In this document: one piece after another, positions 16,403 through 24,456 of the stretch
Layout of the letters: every line of letters begins with the position of its first letter
How positions within the stretch are numbered: position 1 is the first letter of the stretch
DNA from: Deltaproteobacteria bacterium
GTDB taxonomy: Bacteria; Myxococcota_A; UBA796; CAJQPC01
DNA length: 64,000 nt
Direction: 5' to 3'
NCBI GenBank assembly: GCA_016717595.1
Contig: JADKFE010000021.1
Coordinates: 37,027-101,026 of the forward strand
Made by a program: the position numbers and the translations under genes
Notes under the pieces: model-generated
What the model was told of the DNA's origin: nothing
Seen by the model: the letters and a program-made list of their open reading frames with translations, nothing else
Databases searched by the model: none

Positions 16403-16420
16403 ACCCTCCGGGAGGAGGGT
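16403..16420. other. Small hairpin between the micro-ORF and the DUF3604 gene
   Basis: A perfect 7-bp inverted repeat, ACCCTCC and GGAGGGT, around a GGGA loop. On the minus strand it falls 14 bp after the stop of the 53-codon ORF and ~100 bp before the DUF3604 start. No U tract follows, so it is not a classical terminator; it could be an attenuator or mRNA-stability element. Confidence 0.3.
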
Positions 16421-16434
16421 GTGTCTGCGCCGAC

Positions 16435-16596
16435 TCAGAGGCCCGGCGGCGTAGGGGATGGGGGAGAAGGTTTGGCTCCCGCGCGCTTGGAGCGCTCGGG
16501 GCCCGGTGAGTGGTTCTTGTCGACCGAGTCACGCTTGCGTCCAGCGGACGCGACAGGGGGCAGAGAGGCTGAGAAGATCAGTGGTTTGGGAACCAT
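16435..16596 (-). CDS. Possible 53-residue small protein
   Basis: The ATG at 16596 is preceded by a perfect AGGAGG Shine-Dalgarno at 5 nt spacing, which is the main support. The product is Pro/Ser/Lys-rich (ASAGRKRDSVDKNHSPGPER, ending PSPPSPTPPGL), without signal peptide or recognisable domain. It lies in the otherwise empty 450-bp stretch 16301-16753 between the beta-helix and DUF3604 genes; apart from this ORF and the hairpin I see nothing there. It could be a leader ORF for the downstream gene or chance. Composition is compatible with either. Confidence 0.4.
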   Translation of the reverse strand: MVPKPLIFSASLPPVASAGRKRDSVDKNHSPGPERSKRAGAKPSPPSPTPPGL

Positions 16597-16753
16597 GAGT
16601 CCTCCTGATGAGGGCGACATCATAGCCTCATCCGCGGGCGATGGTGAGCCAGATAGCGCCCTCGCCTTCATTTCAGTGGCTTAGACCCCCAGCGCGGGCC
16701 CCATGGCCCGATCTTCGCCGCGGGTCGGCCGCGTGAGCAGGGTGATCCGGCCC

Positions 16754-18220
16754 TCAGGGCAGCCAGGGATCCTGCCCCCCGGTGGCGCCGAGATCGGCCC
16801 GGCTGCCGTCTGTGTCGAGTTCTGTGGGCTCCCCGGCGTCGATGGCGGGGCTCCCCTCCAACAGCCTGACGTCAGGCGGGTGCGCCTCGGGGTCGGCGAG
16901 GAGGGGATCCACAAACAAGAGCCCGTCGCCGCCAAGCTCGCCGAGCGCGCCGCCGGTTAGGGCGCCGGTCTGCCCATACAAGAGCGACCACCGCCAAGAC
17001 AGCGAGGCCCCGTCCTCGGTGAACAAGGCGATGGGGCCATCGGGGCGGTAGGCGATGGTGTTGAGGGCGGTCACCGTGGCGCCGTCGCCCAGCCAGAGCA
17101 CCGACCCCGCGACGCTGGCGGTTGCGCTGAGCGAGGTGATGTTGTTGAGCGAGGCCACGCCGTCAAACACCCACAGATCGCCGCCATCCACGGCGCTGTT
17201 TCCGCCAAAGACGACGCCCGCCGCGGTGAAGGTGGCGCCCTCACCCCGCATCGCGACCGCGCCGCCGCCCAAGGCCAGGCCATCGGTGAGCTGGCTCGCC
17301 GTGACCGTGACCGATCCACCCGTCGCGACGCGGATGTGGCCGCCGTCGCGCCCCGCCGCTGAAGAGTCGCTCAGCACGTCGTCGAGGAGCACCTCGGCCC
17401 CCTTGACGAAGAGCACGCCGCCGTCCATGAGCGCCGAGGAGCCCGAGACGCGGCTGCTGGTCACCATCAGCGCGCTGTCCATCACATAAAACGTGCCGCC
17501 CCAGCTCGCCTCGTTGCTCTCAAACACGCTGCTGTGGACGATGACGTCGGAGCCCTCGGCCACGAAGATCGCGCCGCCGCGCGCGCCGATGTTGCCCCGG
17601 AACGTCGAGTCCTCCACCAAGACCTCGCTCGCCAAGGCGGCGATGGCCCCGCCGCCGTAATACCCGAGGTTCCCAACAAACAGCGACTCGGTGACGTTCA
17701 CCTCACCGTCGATGACCACGAGGCCGCCGCCGATGGACTGGCCGCTGTGCCGGGCGAGGTTCTGAACGAAGCGGCAGTTGTGAACGGTCAGGGCGCTGTC
17801 CAGGACGTAGATCCCCGCCCCAGACCAGGCGTTGCCCAAGGCCCAGCGGTTCTGTGTGCCATGACCCCGGGTGAGGGTGAAGCCCGAGACCATCGCGGAG
17901 AGCGGCTCGCCGCTGGTGGCGAGGATCGTAGACTCGTGCGGCGTGTCCTGGCTGTTGATCTCGGTGACCGAGGGCCCCGAGGTCGAGATGAGCACGATGT
18001 CTTTGCCGCGTAGGTCAACGCCGCCGGGGTAAGTGCCCGGGGCCACGAGCACACGGTCCCCGTCGCTGGCGGCGTCGATGGCCTCTTGAATCCCGACATA
18101 ATCCCCAGCGCCGCCGGGATCGACCAAGAGGTCGGCGGCCTCAGCGTTGGTGGTCTGACCAAACAATGCCCAGAGCGCGCCGCAGCCGACGAGCGCTGAA
18201 GTCCCCCTCGCCCCGCTCAT
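16754..18220 (-). CDS. Secreted right-handed beta-helix protein (pectate-lyase-like fold)
   Basis: A 488-residue protein whose ATG at 18220 overlaps the upstream lipoprotein gene by ATGA; the open frame continues upstream but that part lies inside the neighbour. After a signal-like N-terminus (CGALWALFGQTTNAEA) comes VDPGGAGDYVGIQEAIDAAS and GDRVLVAPGTYPGGVDLRGK, the N-terminal cap of polymorphic-outer-membrane/right-handed beta-helix proteins. About ten parallel-beta coils follow (GGGLVVIDGEVNVTESLFVG, GGAIFVAEGSDVIVHSSVFE). It ends SPAIDAGEPTELDTDGSRAD then LGATGGQDP, the standard end of such choice-of-anchor proteins. No catalytic residues are evident; probably a surface or matrix protein. 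Confidence 0.88.
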   Translation of the reverse strand: MSGARGTSALVGCGALWALFGQTTNAEAADLLVDPGGAGDYVGIQEAIDAASDGDRVLVAPGTYPGGVDLRGKDIVLISTSGPSVTEINSQDTPHESTILATSGEPLSAMVSGFTLTRGHGTQNRWALGNAWSGAGIYVLDSALTVHNCRFVQNLARHSGQSIGGGLVVIDGEVNVTESLFVGNLGYYGGGAIAALASEVLVEDSTFRGNIGARGGAIFVAEGSDVIVHSSVFESNEASWGGTFYVMDSALMVTSSRVSGSSALMDGGVLFVKGAEVLLDDVLSDSSAAGRDGGHIRVATGGSVTVTASQLTDGLALGGGAVAMRGEGATFTAAGVVFGGNSAVDGGDLWVFDGVASLNNITSLSATASVAGSVLWLGDGATVTALNTIAYRPDGPIALFTEDGASLSWRWSLLYGQTGALTGGALGELGGDGLLFVDPLLADPEAHPPDVRLLEGSPAIDAGEPTELDTDGSRADLGATGGQDPWLP

Positions 18221-19365
18221 TCCGCCCAGCCGTCGGCGTGGGGGAGCAGCACGAGGTTGTAGGTCTCGACGAGGCCGCTGCGCGCCCACAGCACGTCCTC
18301 TTCATCGAGGCAGTCGTCTTCGCGGAGGTCAAACTCGACGACGCGGTCGTTGTGCGAGTCGGCGACGAGCATCGTGCCCTCTGGGGTGAACACCGCGTCT
18401 CGTGGCCAGTCCAGGGCGGCACGAGCTTTGGGGGCGGGGCAGCCAGGGCCGGGGATCTGGCGGGTCACCTCGCCGTCCCAGGTGATGAACAGGATCCGGT
18501 TGTTTCCAGAGTCGGAGACGGTGAACCCCGAGCCGTCGGCCAAGGCCCTGGGGTTGTGGTTCTGGTGCAAGAGCGTGGTGTCGTTGTGCTCAGGGTACCG
18601 AAACACCAGAGACCAGGGCGGGTCGCCGTCACGCTCGGGGACGGCGGGCTCAAACAGCATGACGTGGTTGAAGTTGTCGCCCCGGGCGGAGACCATCAGG
18701 TGCTCTACGCCATCCCGCAGAATCAGCTCGACGTCGTTCGGGTTGCTAAAGAGGCCGCTCATATACGGATCAGTCAAGGTCTCCGTCGAGATCTCCCAGC
18801 GCGGCTCCCACGCGCGTGAGACGCCGAGCACACGGTTGTTGTGGGTGTCCGAGCTGATGAGCTCGTCGCCCCAGGGGATGATGTTGTGCGTGGCGCGGGT
18901 GTTCGTTCGGGTCGGCTCACCGCCATACTTCAAGTTGTTTGGGGCGTAGAGCTCCTCCACGAGCGCGCCGGTCTTCACGTCGAGGGTGTAGGCGACCCCC
19001 TCGGTGAAGTAGTCCAGGGCGCCCACATAGATCGTCTCATCGACCAGGTTGAGGCCGTGGGTCTTGATGGGGTTCTCGCCCCAGATCTCCGACTGGTGAA
19101 ACGTCCAGACCACGACGGCGTCCGGGTCGGCGTCGCGGGCGTCGGGGCCCAGGCGCAGCCGCAGCACCTGCTGCAGGTCGGTGACGCTGGCCAGCAGGTC
19201 GTACCCCAGGTTCTCCGCGGCGGGCTTGGAGTCGTCCTTCGCCGGGGCATCCTTGTCTGAATCGGCGCCGTCGTCTCCGGCGCAGGCCCCAACGAGCAGC
19301 GGCGCGAAGAACATCCAAGCGTGAGCGCGAGCCAGCGCCGTCTTGGGGCTTGGCTCGTCGGTCAC
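18217..19365 (-). CDS. Lipoprotein with arylsulfotransferase/NHL-like beta-propeller
   Basis: A 382-residue lipoprotein (lipobox LLVGAC-AGDD, then an Asp/Lys-rich linker). The body has repeated blades with His-Asn and Asp-Asn turns: GLNLVDETIYVGALDYF, THNIIPWGDELISSDTHNNR, HQNHNPRALADGSGFTVSDS, and DAVFTPEGTMLVADSHNDRV. The pattern recalls arylsulfotransferase (ASST) family propellers and NHL proteins, and several His/Asn positions of ASST seem conserved, but enzymatic activity cannot be claimed. The start is uncertain: GTG at 19365 (used here) or ATG at 19314; neither has a strong Shine-Dalgarno, and the shorter one gives a more usual signal peptide. Coupled by ATGA to the beta-helix gene. 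Confidence 0.83.
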   Translation of the reverse strand: MTDEPSPKTALARAHAWMFFAPLLVGACAGDDGADSDKDAPAKDDSKPAAENLGYDLLASVTDLQQVLRLRLGPDARDADPDAVVVWTFHQSEIWGENPIKTHGLNLVDETIYVGALDYFTEGVAYTLDVKTGALVEELYAPNNLKYGGEPTRTNTRATHNIIPWGDELISSDTHNNRVLGVSRAWEPRWEISTETLTDPYMSGLFSNPNDVELILRDGVEHLMVSARGDNFNHVMLFEPAVPERDGDPPWSLVFRYPEHNDTTLLHQNHNPRALADGSGFTVSDSGNNRILFITWDGEVTRQIPGPGCPAPKARAALDWPRDAVFTPEGTMLVADSHNDRVVEFDLREDDCLDEEDVLWARSGLVETYNLVLLPHADGWAE

Positions 19366-19441
19366 CAGCGAGGCTTCGAGCCGCGGGAGACGAGCGCGGC
19401 GATGCGGAGAAGGGGGAGCATGCCGATCATTGTAGCGCGGA

Positions 19442-19466
19442 GGCGGCGGGTGGTGAGCCCGCCGCC
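19442..19466 (-). terminator. GC hairpin downstream of the superoxide dismutase gene
   Basis: A perfect 9-bp stem, GGCGGCGGG pairing with CCCGCCGCC around a 7-nt loop, 17 bp after the superoxide dismutase stop on the minus strand and before the next gene. It lacks a U tract, so it would be a weak or factor-assisted terminator, or a 3'-end stabiliser. Confidence 0.4.
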
Positions 19467-19482
19467 CCCGACACCCGGGGGA

Positions 19483-20079
19483 TCAGCCCTTCGCGGCGCC
19501 GAAGCGGGCGGCGGCGCCGTCCCAGTTGGCGAGGTTCCAGAAGGACTCGACGTAGGCCGCGCGCTTGTTCTGGTACTTGAGGTAGTAGGCGTGCTCCCAC
19601 ACGTCGCAGACGAGCAGGGGCGTCGAGCCCCAGTCCGCGAGGTTCTGGTGCTGCTCGGGGGCGACGATCTGCAGGCTCTGGTAGTCGCGGCTCCAGGCGA
19701 GCACGCCCCAGCCCGAGCCCTTCACGCCGACGGTGGCGGCGGTGAACTGGGCCTTGAACGCGGCGAAGGAGCCAAAGTCCTTCACGATCTGGTCGGCCAG
19801 CGCGCCCGTGGGCTCGCCGCCAGCGTCGGGGGCCATGCTCTCCCAGTAGCGGGTGTGCAGGACGTGGCCCGAGCTGTGGAAGGCGAGATCCTTCATCAGG
19901 CCGGGGACAGCGGCGTGGTCGCCGGTCTCGCGGGCCTTGGCGAGCTTGTCCAGCGTGGTGTTCAGGCCGACGACGTAGCCGTTGTGGTGGATGTCGTGGT
20001 GCAGGCGGACGGTCTGCTCGTCGATGTGGGGCTCAAGGGCGTTGTAGGCGTAGGGGAGCGCGGGGAGCTGCTGGGCCAT
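19483..20079 (-). CDS. Iron/manganese superoxide dismutase
   Basis: A 198-residue cytosolic superoxide dismutase of the Fe/Mn family (O2- to H2O2 and O2). Metal ligands are recognisable: the first His in RLHHDIHHNGYVVGLN, the second in DLAFHSSGHVLHTRYW, and Asp and His in VCDVWEHAYYLKYQNKR. GSGWGVL and WNLANWD are further signatures, and length is normal. Metal preference cannot be settled by eye because the segment around HQNLADWG is unusual. On the minus strand a TTGACA occurs at 20150-20145, about 70 bp upstream, with a poor -10. Single-gene unit, divergent from thiG. Confidence 0.95.
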   Translation of the reverse strand: MAQQLPALPYAYNALEPHIDEQTVRLHHDIHHNGYVVGLNTTLDKLAKARETGDHAAVPGLMKDLAFHSSGHVLHTRYWESMAPDAGGEPTGALADQIVKDFGSFAAFKAQFTAATVGVKGSGWGVLAWSRDYQSLQIVAPEQHQNLADWGSTPLLVCDVWEHAYYLKYQNKRAAYVESFWNLANWDGAAARFGAAKG

Positions 20080-20239
20080 GAGTGCCTCCGAGGGGTGGTC
20101 GTGTGAGTCGGGTTGTGGTTCGGGGCTATCTCATAAGCACCGACTGTCAAGATGGGCACGGGGTTGAGCGTGTCGCCGCAGAGCGTGGTCGCTGCGCGGG
20201 CGTGGCCGCCGCGATAGGGGGCGCCCTTGGAGGCCCCAG

Positions 20240-21025
20240 ATGCTCACCATCGGCAAGTACACCCTTCAGTCTCGCCTCATCATCGGCACAGGCAAGTACC
20301 GGAGTTTTGAGGAGATGCGCGCCTGCCACCTCGCCTCGGGCGCGCGGATGGCCACCGTCGCCGTGCGCCGCGTCGATCTGGGCATGAGCGAGCAGAGCAT
20401 CCTCGACTTCATCAACCGCGAGGAGATCCTGCTTCTGCCCAACACCGCGGGCTGTTTCACGGCGGAGGAGGCGATCATCACCGCGCGCCTGGCCCGGGAG
20501 CTCCTGGAGACCGACCTGCTCAAGCTGGAGGTCATCGGCGATCCACGCACGCTCTACCCTGACTCTGAGGGCACCTTAGAGGCCGCGCGGGTGTTGGTGA
20601 ACGAGGGCTTCACGGTGCTGCCGTACTGCACCGATGATCCCGTGCTCTGCCAGAAGTTAGAGGACATCGGCTGCGCCGCGGTGATGCCGCTCGGCGCCCC
20701 CATCGGCTCGGGCCTGGGCATTCGTAACCCCCACAACCTCGCGCTCATCTTGGAGCGCGCCCAGGTGCCGGTGATCGTCGACGCTGGCGTAGGCACCGCC
20801 TCCGACGCGGCCATCGCCATGGAGCTCGGCGCCGATGGTGTGCTGCTCAACACGGCGGTCTCCGGCGCCAAAGACTCGGTGAAGATGGCCACGGCGATGC
20901 GTCTGGCGGTCGAGGCCGGTCGCCTCGCCTATGAGGCCGGGCGTATCCCCAAGCGCCTGCACGCCAGCGCGTCGAGCCCCCTGGACATGATGCTCTCGGT
21001 GAAGCGGCCCGGAGGTGAGGGGTGA
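20240..21025 (+). CDS. thiG: Thiazole synthase ThiG
   Basis: A 261-residue TIM barrel that builds the thiazole phosphate of thiamine from deoxyxylulose phosphate, dehydroglycine and ThiS-thiocarboxylate. Evidence: LTIGKYTLQSRLIIGTGKYR at the N-terminus, the Schiff-base Lys95 in LLKLEVIGDP, TLYPD, PLGAPIGSGLGIRN, DAGVGTASDAA and GADGVLLNTA phosphate-binding loops. Length is typical. It overlaps the ThiE-like gene by GTGA. No ThiS gene or TPP riboswitch is visible upstream. Confidence 0.96.
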   Translation: MLTIGKYTLQSRLIIGTGKYRSFEEMRACHLASGARMATVAVRRVDLGMSEQSILDFINREEILLLPNTAGCFTAEEAIITARLARELLETDLLKLEVIGDPRTLYPDSEGTLEAARVLVNEGFTVLPYCTDDPVLCQKLEDIGCAAVMPLGAPIGSGLGIRNPHNLALILERAQVPVIVDAGVGTASDAAIAMELGADGVLLNTAVSGAKDSVKMATAMRLAVEAGRLAYEAGRIPKRLHASASSPLDMMLSVKRPGGEG

Positions 21026-21693
21026 GGGTCGTCGGGAGAGGTCGGTACGAGCGCCTCATGCAGCGCCTCTTGCCGATCACGCCCGGGGTGGGGATCGACG
21101 CCGACAAGCTCCTGGTCATCGCCGACGCGCTGGCGGCGGAGAAGGTACAGCAGCTCGTGCTCCGAGAGCCCTGGCTCGTCGGGGATCAGCTCTATGAGGT
21201 GGCGCGGGTGATGCGGCGGCGCCTGCCGGGCCTGATCCTCCACGCGCGCTCCGCCGGCGCGGTTGAGGCGGCCAAGTCCTTAGGTCTCGCCGTCCACCTG
21301 CGCGACGGCGAGCCGCCCCCCGAAGATGTGCTCTGGGGCCAGTCCTGCCACAGCGTGGCGGGCGCGCAGGCCGCCATCGCCGCCGGGGCCAGCTACGTCA
21401 CCCTGTCGCCGGCCTTTCGTTCGGAGTCAAAACCCAACGACGACCGCCCGACCTTGGGCGTTCGTGCGCTGGGCCTCGCTCAGCGCCAGCTCTCCGTGCC
21501 CGTCTTTGCCCTCGGCGGCGTCGGCCCCGTGGAGACCGTGTCGTTAGGCGCCGCGGGTGTTTTTGGTGTCGCGATGATTCACGCCATCTTCGGCAGCTCT
21601 CTGAGCTCCCGCGCGATCAGGGAGCGCTGCCGCATGGTCCTCCTCGCTTTGCACTATCATCCCCATGATCGCGAATCTGATCCTATAGATTAG
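21022..21693 (+). CDS. ThiE/TenI-family thiamine phosphate synthase-like protein
   Basis: A 223-residue TIM-barrel protein of the ThiE/TenI group. GTG start overlapping the thiG stop (GTGA). Visible: QCHSV-like GQSCHSVAGAQAAIAAGASY, VTLSPAFRSESKPNDDRPTLG (the ThiE pyrophosphate loop is usually G-P-x-F-x-T-x-T-K), and VPVFALGGVGPVETVSLGAA, the phosphate-binding G-G loop. Because the ThiE loop is altered it may be TenI-like (thiazole tautomerase) rather than the true synthase. Its role in the thiazole branch next to thiG is consistent with either. Confidence 0.85.
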   Translation: MRVVGRGRYERLMQRLLPITPGVGIDADKLLVIADALAAEKVQQLVLREPWLVGDQLYEVARVMRRRLPGLILHARSAGAVEAAKSLGLAVHLRDGEPPPEDVLWGQSCHSVAGAQAAIAAGASYVTLSPAFRSESKPNDDRPTLGVRALGLAQRQLSVPVFALGGVGPVETVSLGAAGVFGVAMIHAIFGSSLSSRAIRERCRMVLLALHYHPHDRESDPID

Positions 21694-21704
21694 ACTCAGT
21701 CTAA
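21690..21704. promoter_or_regulatory. 7-1-7 palindrome, Fur/PerR-type operator candidate
   Basis: TTAGACT C AGTCTAA is a perfect 15-bp inverted repeat with a single central base, in an AT-rich patch that stands out from its surroundings. It overlaps the stop of the ThiE-like gene and lies 44 bp upstream of the cytochrome c peroxidase ATG. The 7-1-7 geometry is that of Fur-superfamily boxes (Fur, PerR, Zur), and peroxidase genes are common targets. The regulator is not in the window. Confidence 0.55.
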
Positions 21705-21747
21705 ACTTCTGGTTAGAGCGCCCCCACACCCGCCCGGAGACCCACCC

Positions 21748-22818
21748 ATGATCCTGCAGCTCGCGCTGTTCGCCTTCTTGACCGGCTGTTCCCAACCCGC
21801 TGAGCCCGTAAAGCCCGCTGAGCCGCCCCCCGTCGCCCAGCCCAGCGCCGCCGCCGAGCTCATCAAGACCGCCTCAGGCGTGTGGCCCGCGCTCAAGGCC
21901 GAGTCGCCCAACGACAAGAACCCCATCACCCCCGAGAAGATCGAGCTGGGCCGGATGTTGTACTTCGACACCCGCCTCTCAAAGAACCAGGAGCTCTCCT
22001 GCAACTCCTGCCACATGCTCGACAACTTCGGCGTCGACAACAAGCCCACGTCTACGGGCCACAAGGGCCAGCTCGGCGGGCGTAACTCCCCCACGGTGTA
22101 CAACGCCGCGTTCCACACCGTGCAGTTCTGGGACGGCCGCGCCGCCGACGTCGAGGAGCAGGCCAAGGGCCCCGTGCTGAACCCCGTCGAGATGGCGATG
22201 CCCTCTGAGGAGGCCGTGGTCAACGTGATCAAGTCGATCCCGGGCTACGCCGATCTCTTCGCCAAGGCCTTCCCTGGCGAGGCCGACCCGATCACCTACG
22301 ACAACATCGCCAAGGCCATCGGCGCGTTTGAGCGCCGCCTCGTCACCCCCGCCCGCTACGACCAGTTCATCGGCGGCGACGAGAAGGCGATCACCGAGGC
22401 CGAACAAAAGGGCCTCAAGACGTTCATGGAGGTCGGCTGCGGCTCGTGCCACATGGGCGCCACCTTCGGCGGCACGATGTACCAGAAGCTCGGCGTCGTG
22501 AAGCCTTGGGAGACCAAAGACATGGGCCGCTTCGACGTCACCAAGAACGAGGCCGACAAGCTGATGTTTAAGGTGCCGTCGCTTCGGAACGTCGAGAAGA
22601 CGGGCCCTTACCTGCACGATGGCTCCGTCGCCAACCTGCCCGAGATGATCAGCCTCATGGCCACGCACCAGCTCGGCCGTGACCTCACCCCAGAGCAGGT
22701 CAACGACATCGAGGCCTTCCTCAAGACCCTCACCGGTAAGCCCGTGGACGAGGCCTATATCGCCAAGCCCACCCTGCCCGAGAGCGGCCCCAACACCCCC
22801 AAGGCCGACCCCTCCTGA
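21748..22818 (+). CDS. Di-haem cytochrome c peroxidase lipoprotein (CcpA/MauG family)
   Basis: A 356-residue exported protein; a short lipoprotein signal ends LFAFLTGC-SQP, then a Pro/Ala/Glu linker. Two c-type haem sites, CNSCH at 85-89 and CGSCH at 231-235, define the two domains. ELGRMLYFDTRLSKNQELSC, NSPTVYNAAFHTVQFWDGRA, GPVLNPVEMAM and FKVPSLRNVEKTGPYLHDGS are family signatures (distal Met and calcium regions). It reduces H2O2 in the periplasm with electrons from a small cytochrome or cupredoxin. Membrane anchoring is unusual but not rare. The promoter region holds a 7-1-7 palindrome suggesting peroxide or metal control. Confidence 0.95.
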   Translation: MILQLALFAFLTGCSQPAEPVKPAEPPPVAQPSAAAELIKTASGVWPALKAESPNDKNPITPEKIELGRMLYFDTRLSKNQELSCNSCHMLDNFGVDNKPTSTGHKGQLGGRNSPTVYNAAFHTVQFWDGRAADVEEQAKGPVLNPVEMAMPSEEAVVNVIKSIPGYADLFAKAFPGEADPITYDNIAKAIGAFERRLVTPARYDQFIGGDEKAITEAEQKGLKTFMEVGCGSCHMGATFGGTMYQKLGVVKPWETKDMGRFDVTKNEADKLMFKVPSLRNVEKTGPYLHDGSVANLPEMISLMATHQLGRDLTPEQVNDIEAFLKTLTGKPVDEAYIAKPTLPESGPNTPKADPS

Positions 22819-22872
22819 GCCGATAAGCCCTCTGCACAGCCAAACCCCGGCGCCTTGGCGTAGAATCGGGGG

Positions 22873-24456
22873 ATGGCTCGCAAGACGCACGGCCGCTCGT
22901 TGAGGCGCCTCGCCCTCGTCGTCGCTCTGGTGGCGGCGGGGTGCGAGGCGTCTTCGGATGAGGACTCGGGGGTCGTAGACAGCCCCGCGCTGCCCTGGCC
23001 CGAGGGGGTCAGCCTGGGCCCGATCCGGGCCTGCGCCGCGCCGCTCCCTGGCCCGGCCTATGAGGAGGTCGGTGAGCGTTGGGGGCTCGTAGCGGCGAAG
23101 AACCCAGAGGCGGATCACCTCGACGGCGGTGGCCTCCTCGTCGCCGACCTCAACGACGACGGCGCCTTGGACATCGTCGTTGGACACGCCAAGGAGCCCC
23201 TGCGCCTCGCCCTGCGCCAGACCCTCGACACCTTCGAGGTTCGTGAGCTGCCCGTCAACAGCGCGGCCCTCTCCGCCGCAGATCTCAGCGGTGACGGCCT
23301 CCTCGACGTGCTCATCGGCGGCGAAGAGCCCGCTTGGCTTGAGAGCCTGGGCGACGGCGGGTTCGCCCAGCCCGTGGCGCTGCCCTTCGTGGGGCGAGGC
23401 GTCGCGCTCATTCGTTCTCCGGCGGCGCTCGATCTTGAAGGTGACGGCGATCTGGATTTGTTCATCCCCGCGACGGCGCCCGCCACGGCGGAGCACGCCC
23501 AAGACTACCTGCTCATCTCCGACGGCGCGGGTGGGCTCACCGAGGATCGGGAGCGCCTAGACCCGACCCTCGCCCAAGCGCGGGCCTTCTCCGGCCTCGT
23601 GCTCGACCTGGAGGGGGACGGCGACCCCGACGTGTTCGTCGACAACGACATGGGCGCCCAGCACGGCGGCGACGTGCTGTGGCGGAACGACGGCGCGGGC
23701 GGGCTCGCCGAGGCGAACGCGGACTGCGCCTGCGGGATCATCCACAGCGGCATGGGCGGCGACGTCGGCGACGTCAACAACGACGGCGCGCCCGACCTCT
23801 ACCTCGGCGCCACCTCGGCCAACCGCCTGCTGGTGCAAGACGATGGATCCTTCATCGACGTCACCGCCGCCACGGGCGCCGATCCGCTGGACTCCGACCA
23901 AGACATGAGCTGGGGCGTGATCTTCTTCGATCACGACAACGACGGCCTTCAGGATCTCCTCGTCGCAGAGGGGGATCTCTGGGCGGAGAGCCACGGCGGG
24001 ACGCTGCAAGACGCGCCGATTCACCTGCTCGCCCAGACCGACACCTTCGCCTTTGAGGATCGGGCCCCGGCCTTGGGCCTGGATCGTCTGGGATCCTGGC
24101 GGGCGGTGAACGCCGCCGATCACAACGATGATGGTGTGCTCGACTTGATCATCACCGAGATCACCGATCGGCCGTTGGTGTTCCTCTCCACGGGCTGCAC
24201 CGAGGCGGGATGGATCGCCGTGGACGCGCCCTTGGGCAGCCGAGTTGAGGTAGAGGCCGGGGGCCGCACGGTCGTGGACTGGGCGCACCCGCAGTCGGGC
24301 ATCGGCGCCGCGGGGCCTCTGCGGGTTCATCTGGGCTTGGGGGCGGCGCAAGAGGTCGACACGCTGCGGGTGATCTTGCCCTGGGGCGGGGGCACGATCA
24401 CCGTCCCGGGGCCGATCCCCGCCCGGCGGGTGATCACCGTCGAGGCCACACCGTGA
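22873..24456 (+). CDS. FG-GAP/VCBS-repeat lipoprotein with ASPIC/UnbV C-terminus
   Basis: A 527-residue lipoprotein (VALVAAGC-EASSDEDSG). Repeated Asp-rich calcium loops follow: VADLNDDGALDIVVGH, AADLSGDGLLDVLIGG, LDLEGDGDLDLFIP, GDVNNDGAPDLYLG, AADHNDDGVLDLIITE, giving a beta-propeller of FG-GAP/VCBS type. The end (SRVEVEAGGRTVVDWAHPQS, then RVILPWGGGTITVPG) matches the ASPIC/UnbV module. Such proteins are extracellular or surface-held binding proteins; no enzymatic site is known. Its stop overlaps the start of the membrane protein by GTGA, so they are probably partners. Confidence 0.9.
   Translation: MARKTHGRSLRRLALVVALVAAGCEASSDEDSGVVDSPALPWPEGVSLGPIRACAAPLPGPAYEEVGERWGLVAAKNPEADHLDGGGLLVADLNDDGALDIVVGHAKEPLRLALRQTLDTFEVRELPVNSAALSAADLSGDGLLDVLIGGEEPAWLESLGDGGFAQPVALPFVGRGVALIRSPAALDLEGDGDLDLFIPATAPATAEHAQDYLLISDGAGGLTEDRERLDPTLAQARAFSGLVLDLEGDGDPDVFVDNDMGAQHGGDVLWRNDGAGGLAEANADCACGIIHSGMGGDVGDVNNDGAPDLYLGATSANRLLVQDDGSFIDVTAATGADPLDSDQDMSWGVIFFDHDNDGLQDLLVAEGDLWAESHGGTLQDAPIHLLAQTDTFAFEDRAPALGLDRLGSWRAVNAADHNDDGVLDLIITEITDRPLVFLSTGCTEAGWIAVDAPLGSRVEVEAGGRTVVDWAHPQSGIGAAGPLRVHLGLGAAQEVDTLRVILPWGGGTITVPGPIPARRVITVEATP

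Noticed and set aside
20125..20150. TTGACA promoter for superoxide dismutase
   Set aside because: A good -35 is present but no -10 at 16-18 bp; the best candidate (GATAGC) is at 14 bp, so no promoter feature is claimed.
20080..20239. TPP riboswitch upstream of thiG
   Set aside because: I looked for the conserved CUGAGA and the GAxAAUGCCAGCGUAGGGAA-type core and found neither on the plus strand.
21979..23502. 507-codon antisense open frame over the peroxidase and FG-GAP genes
   Set aside because: Shadow of GC-rich coding; its sequence is low-complexity Gly/Val/Ala/Arg and no domain is visible, while both sense genes have clear motifs.
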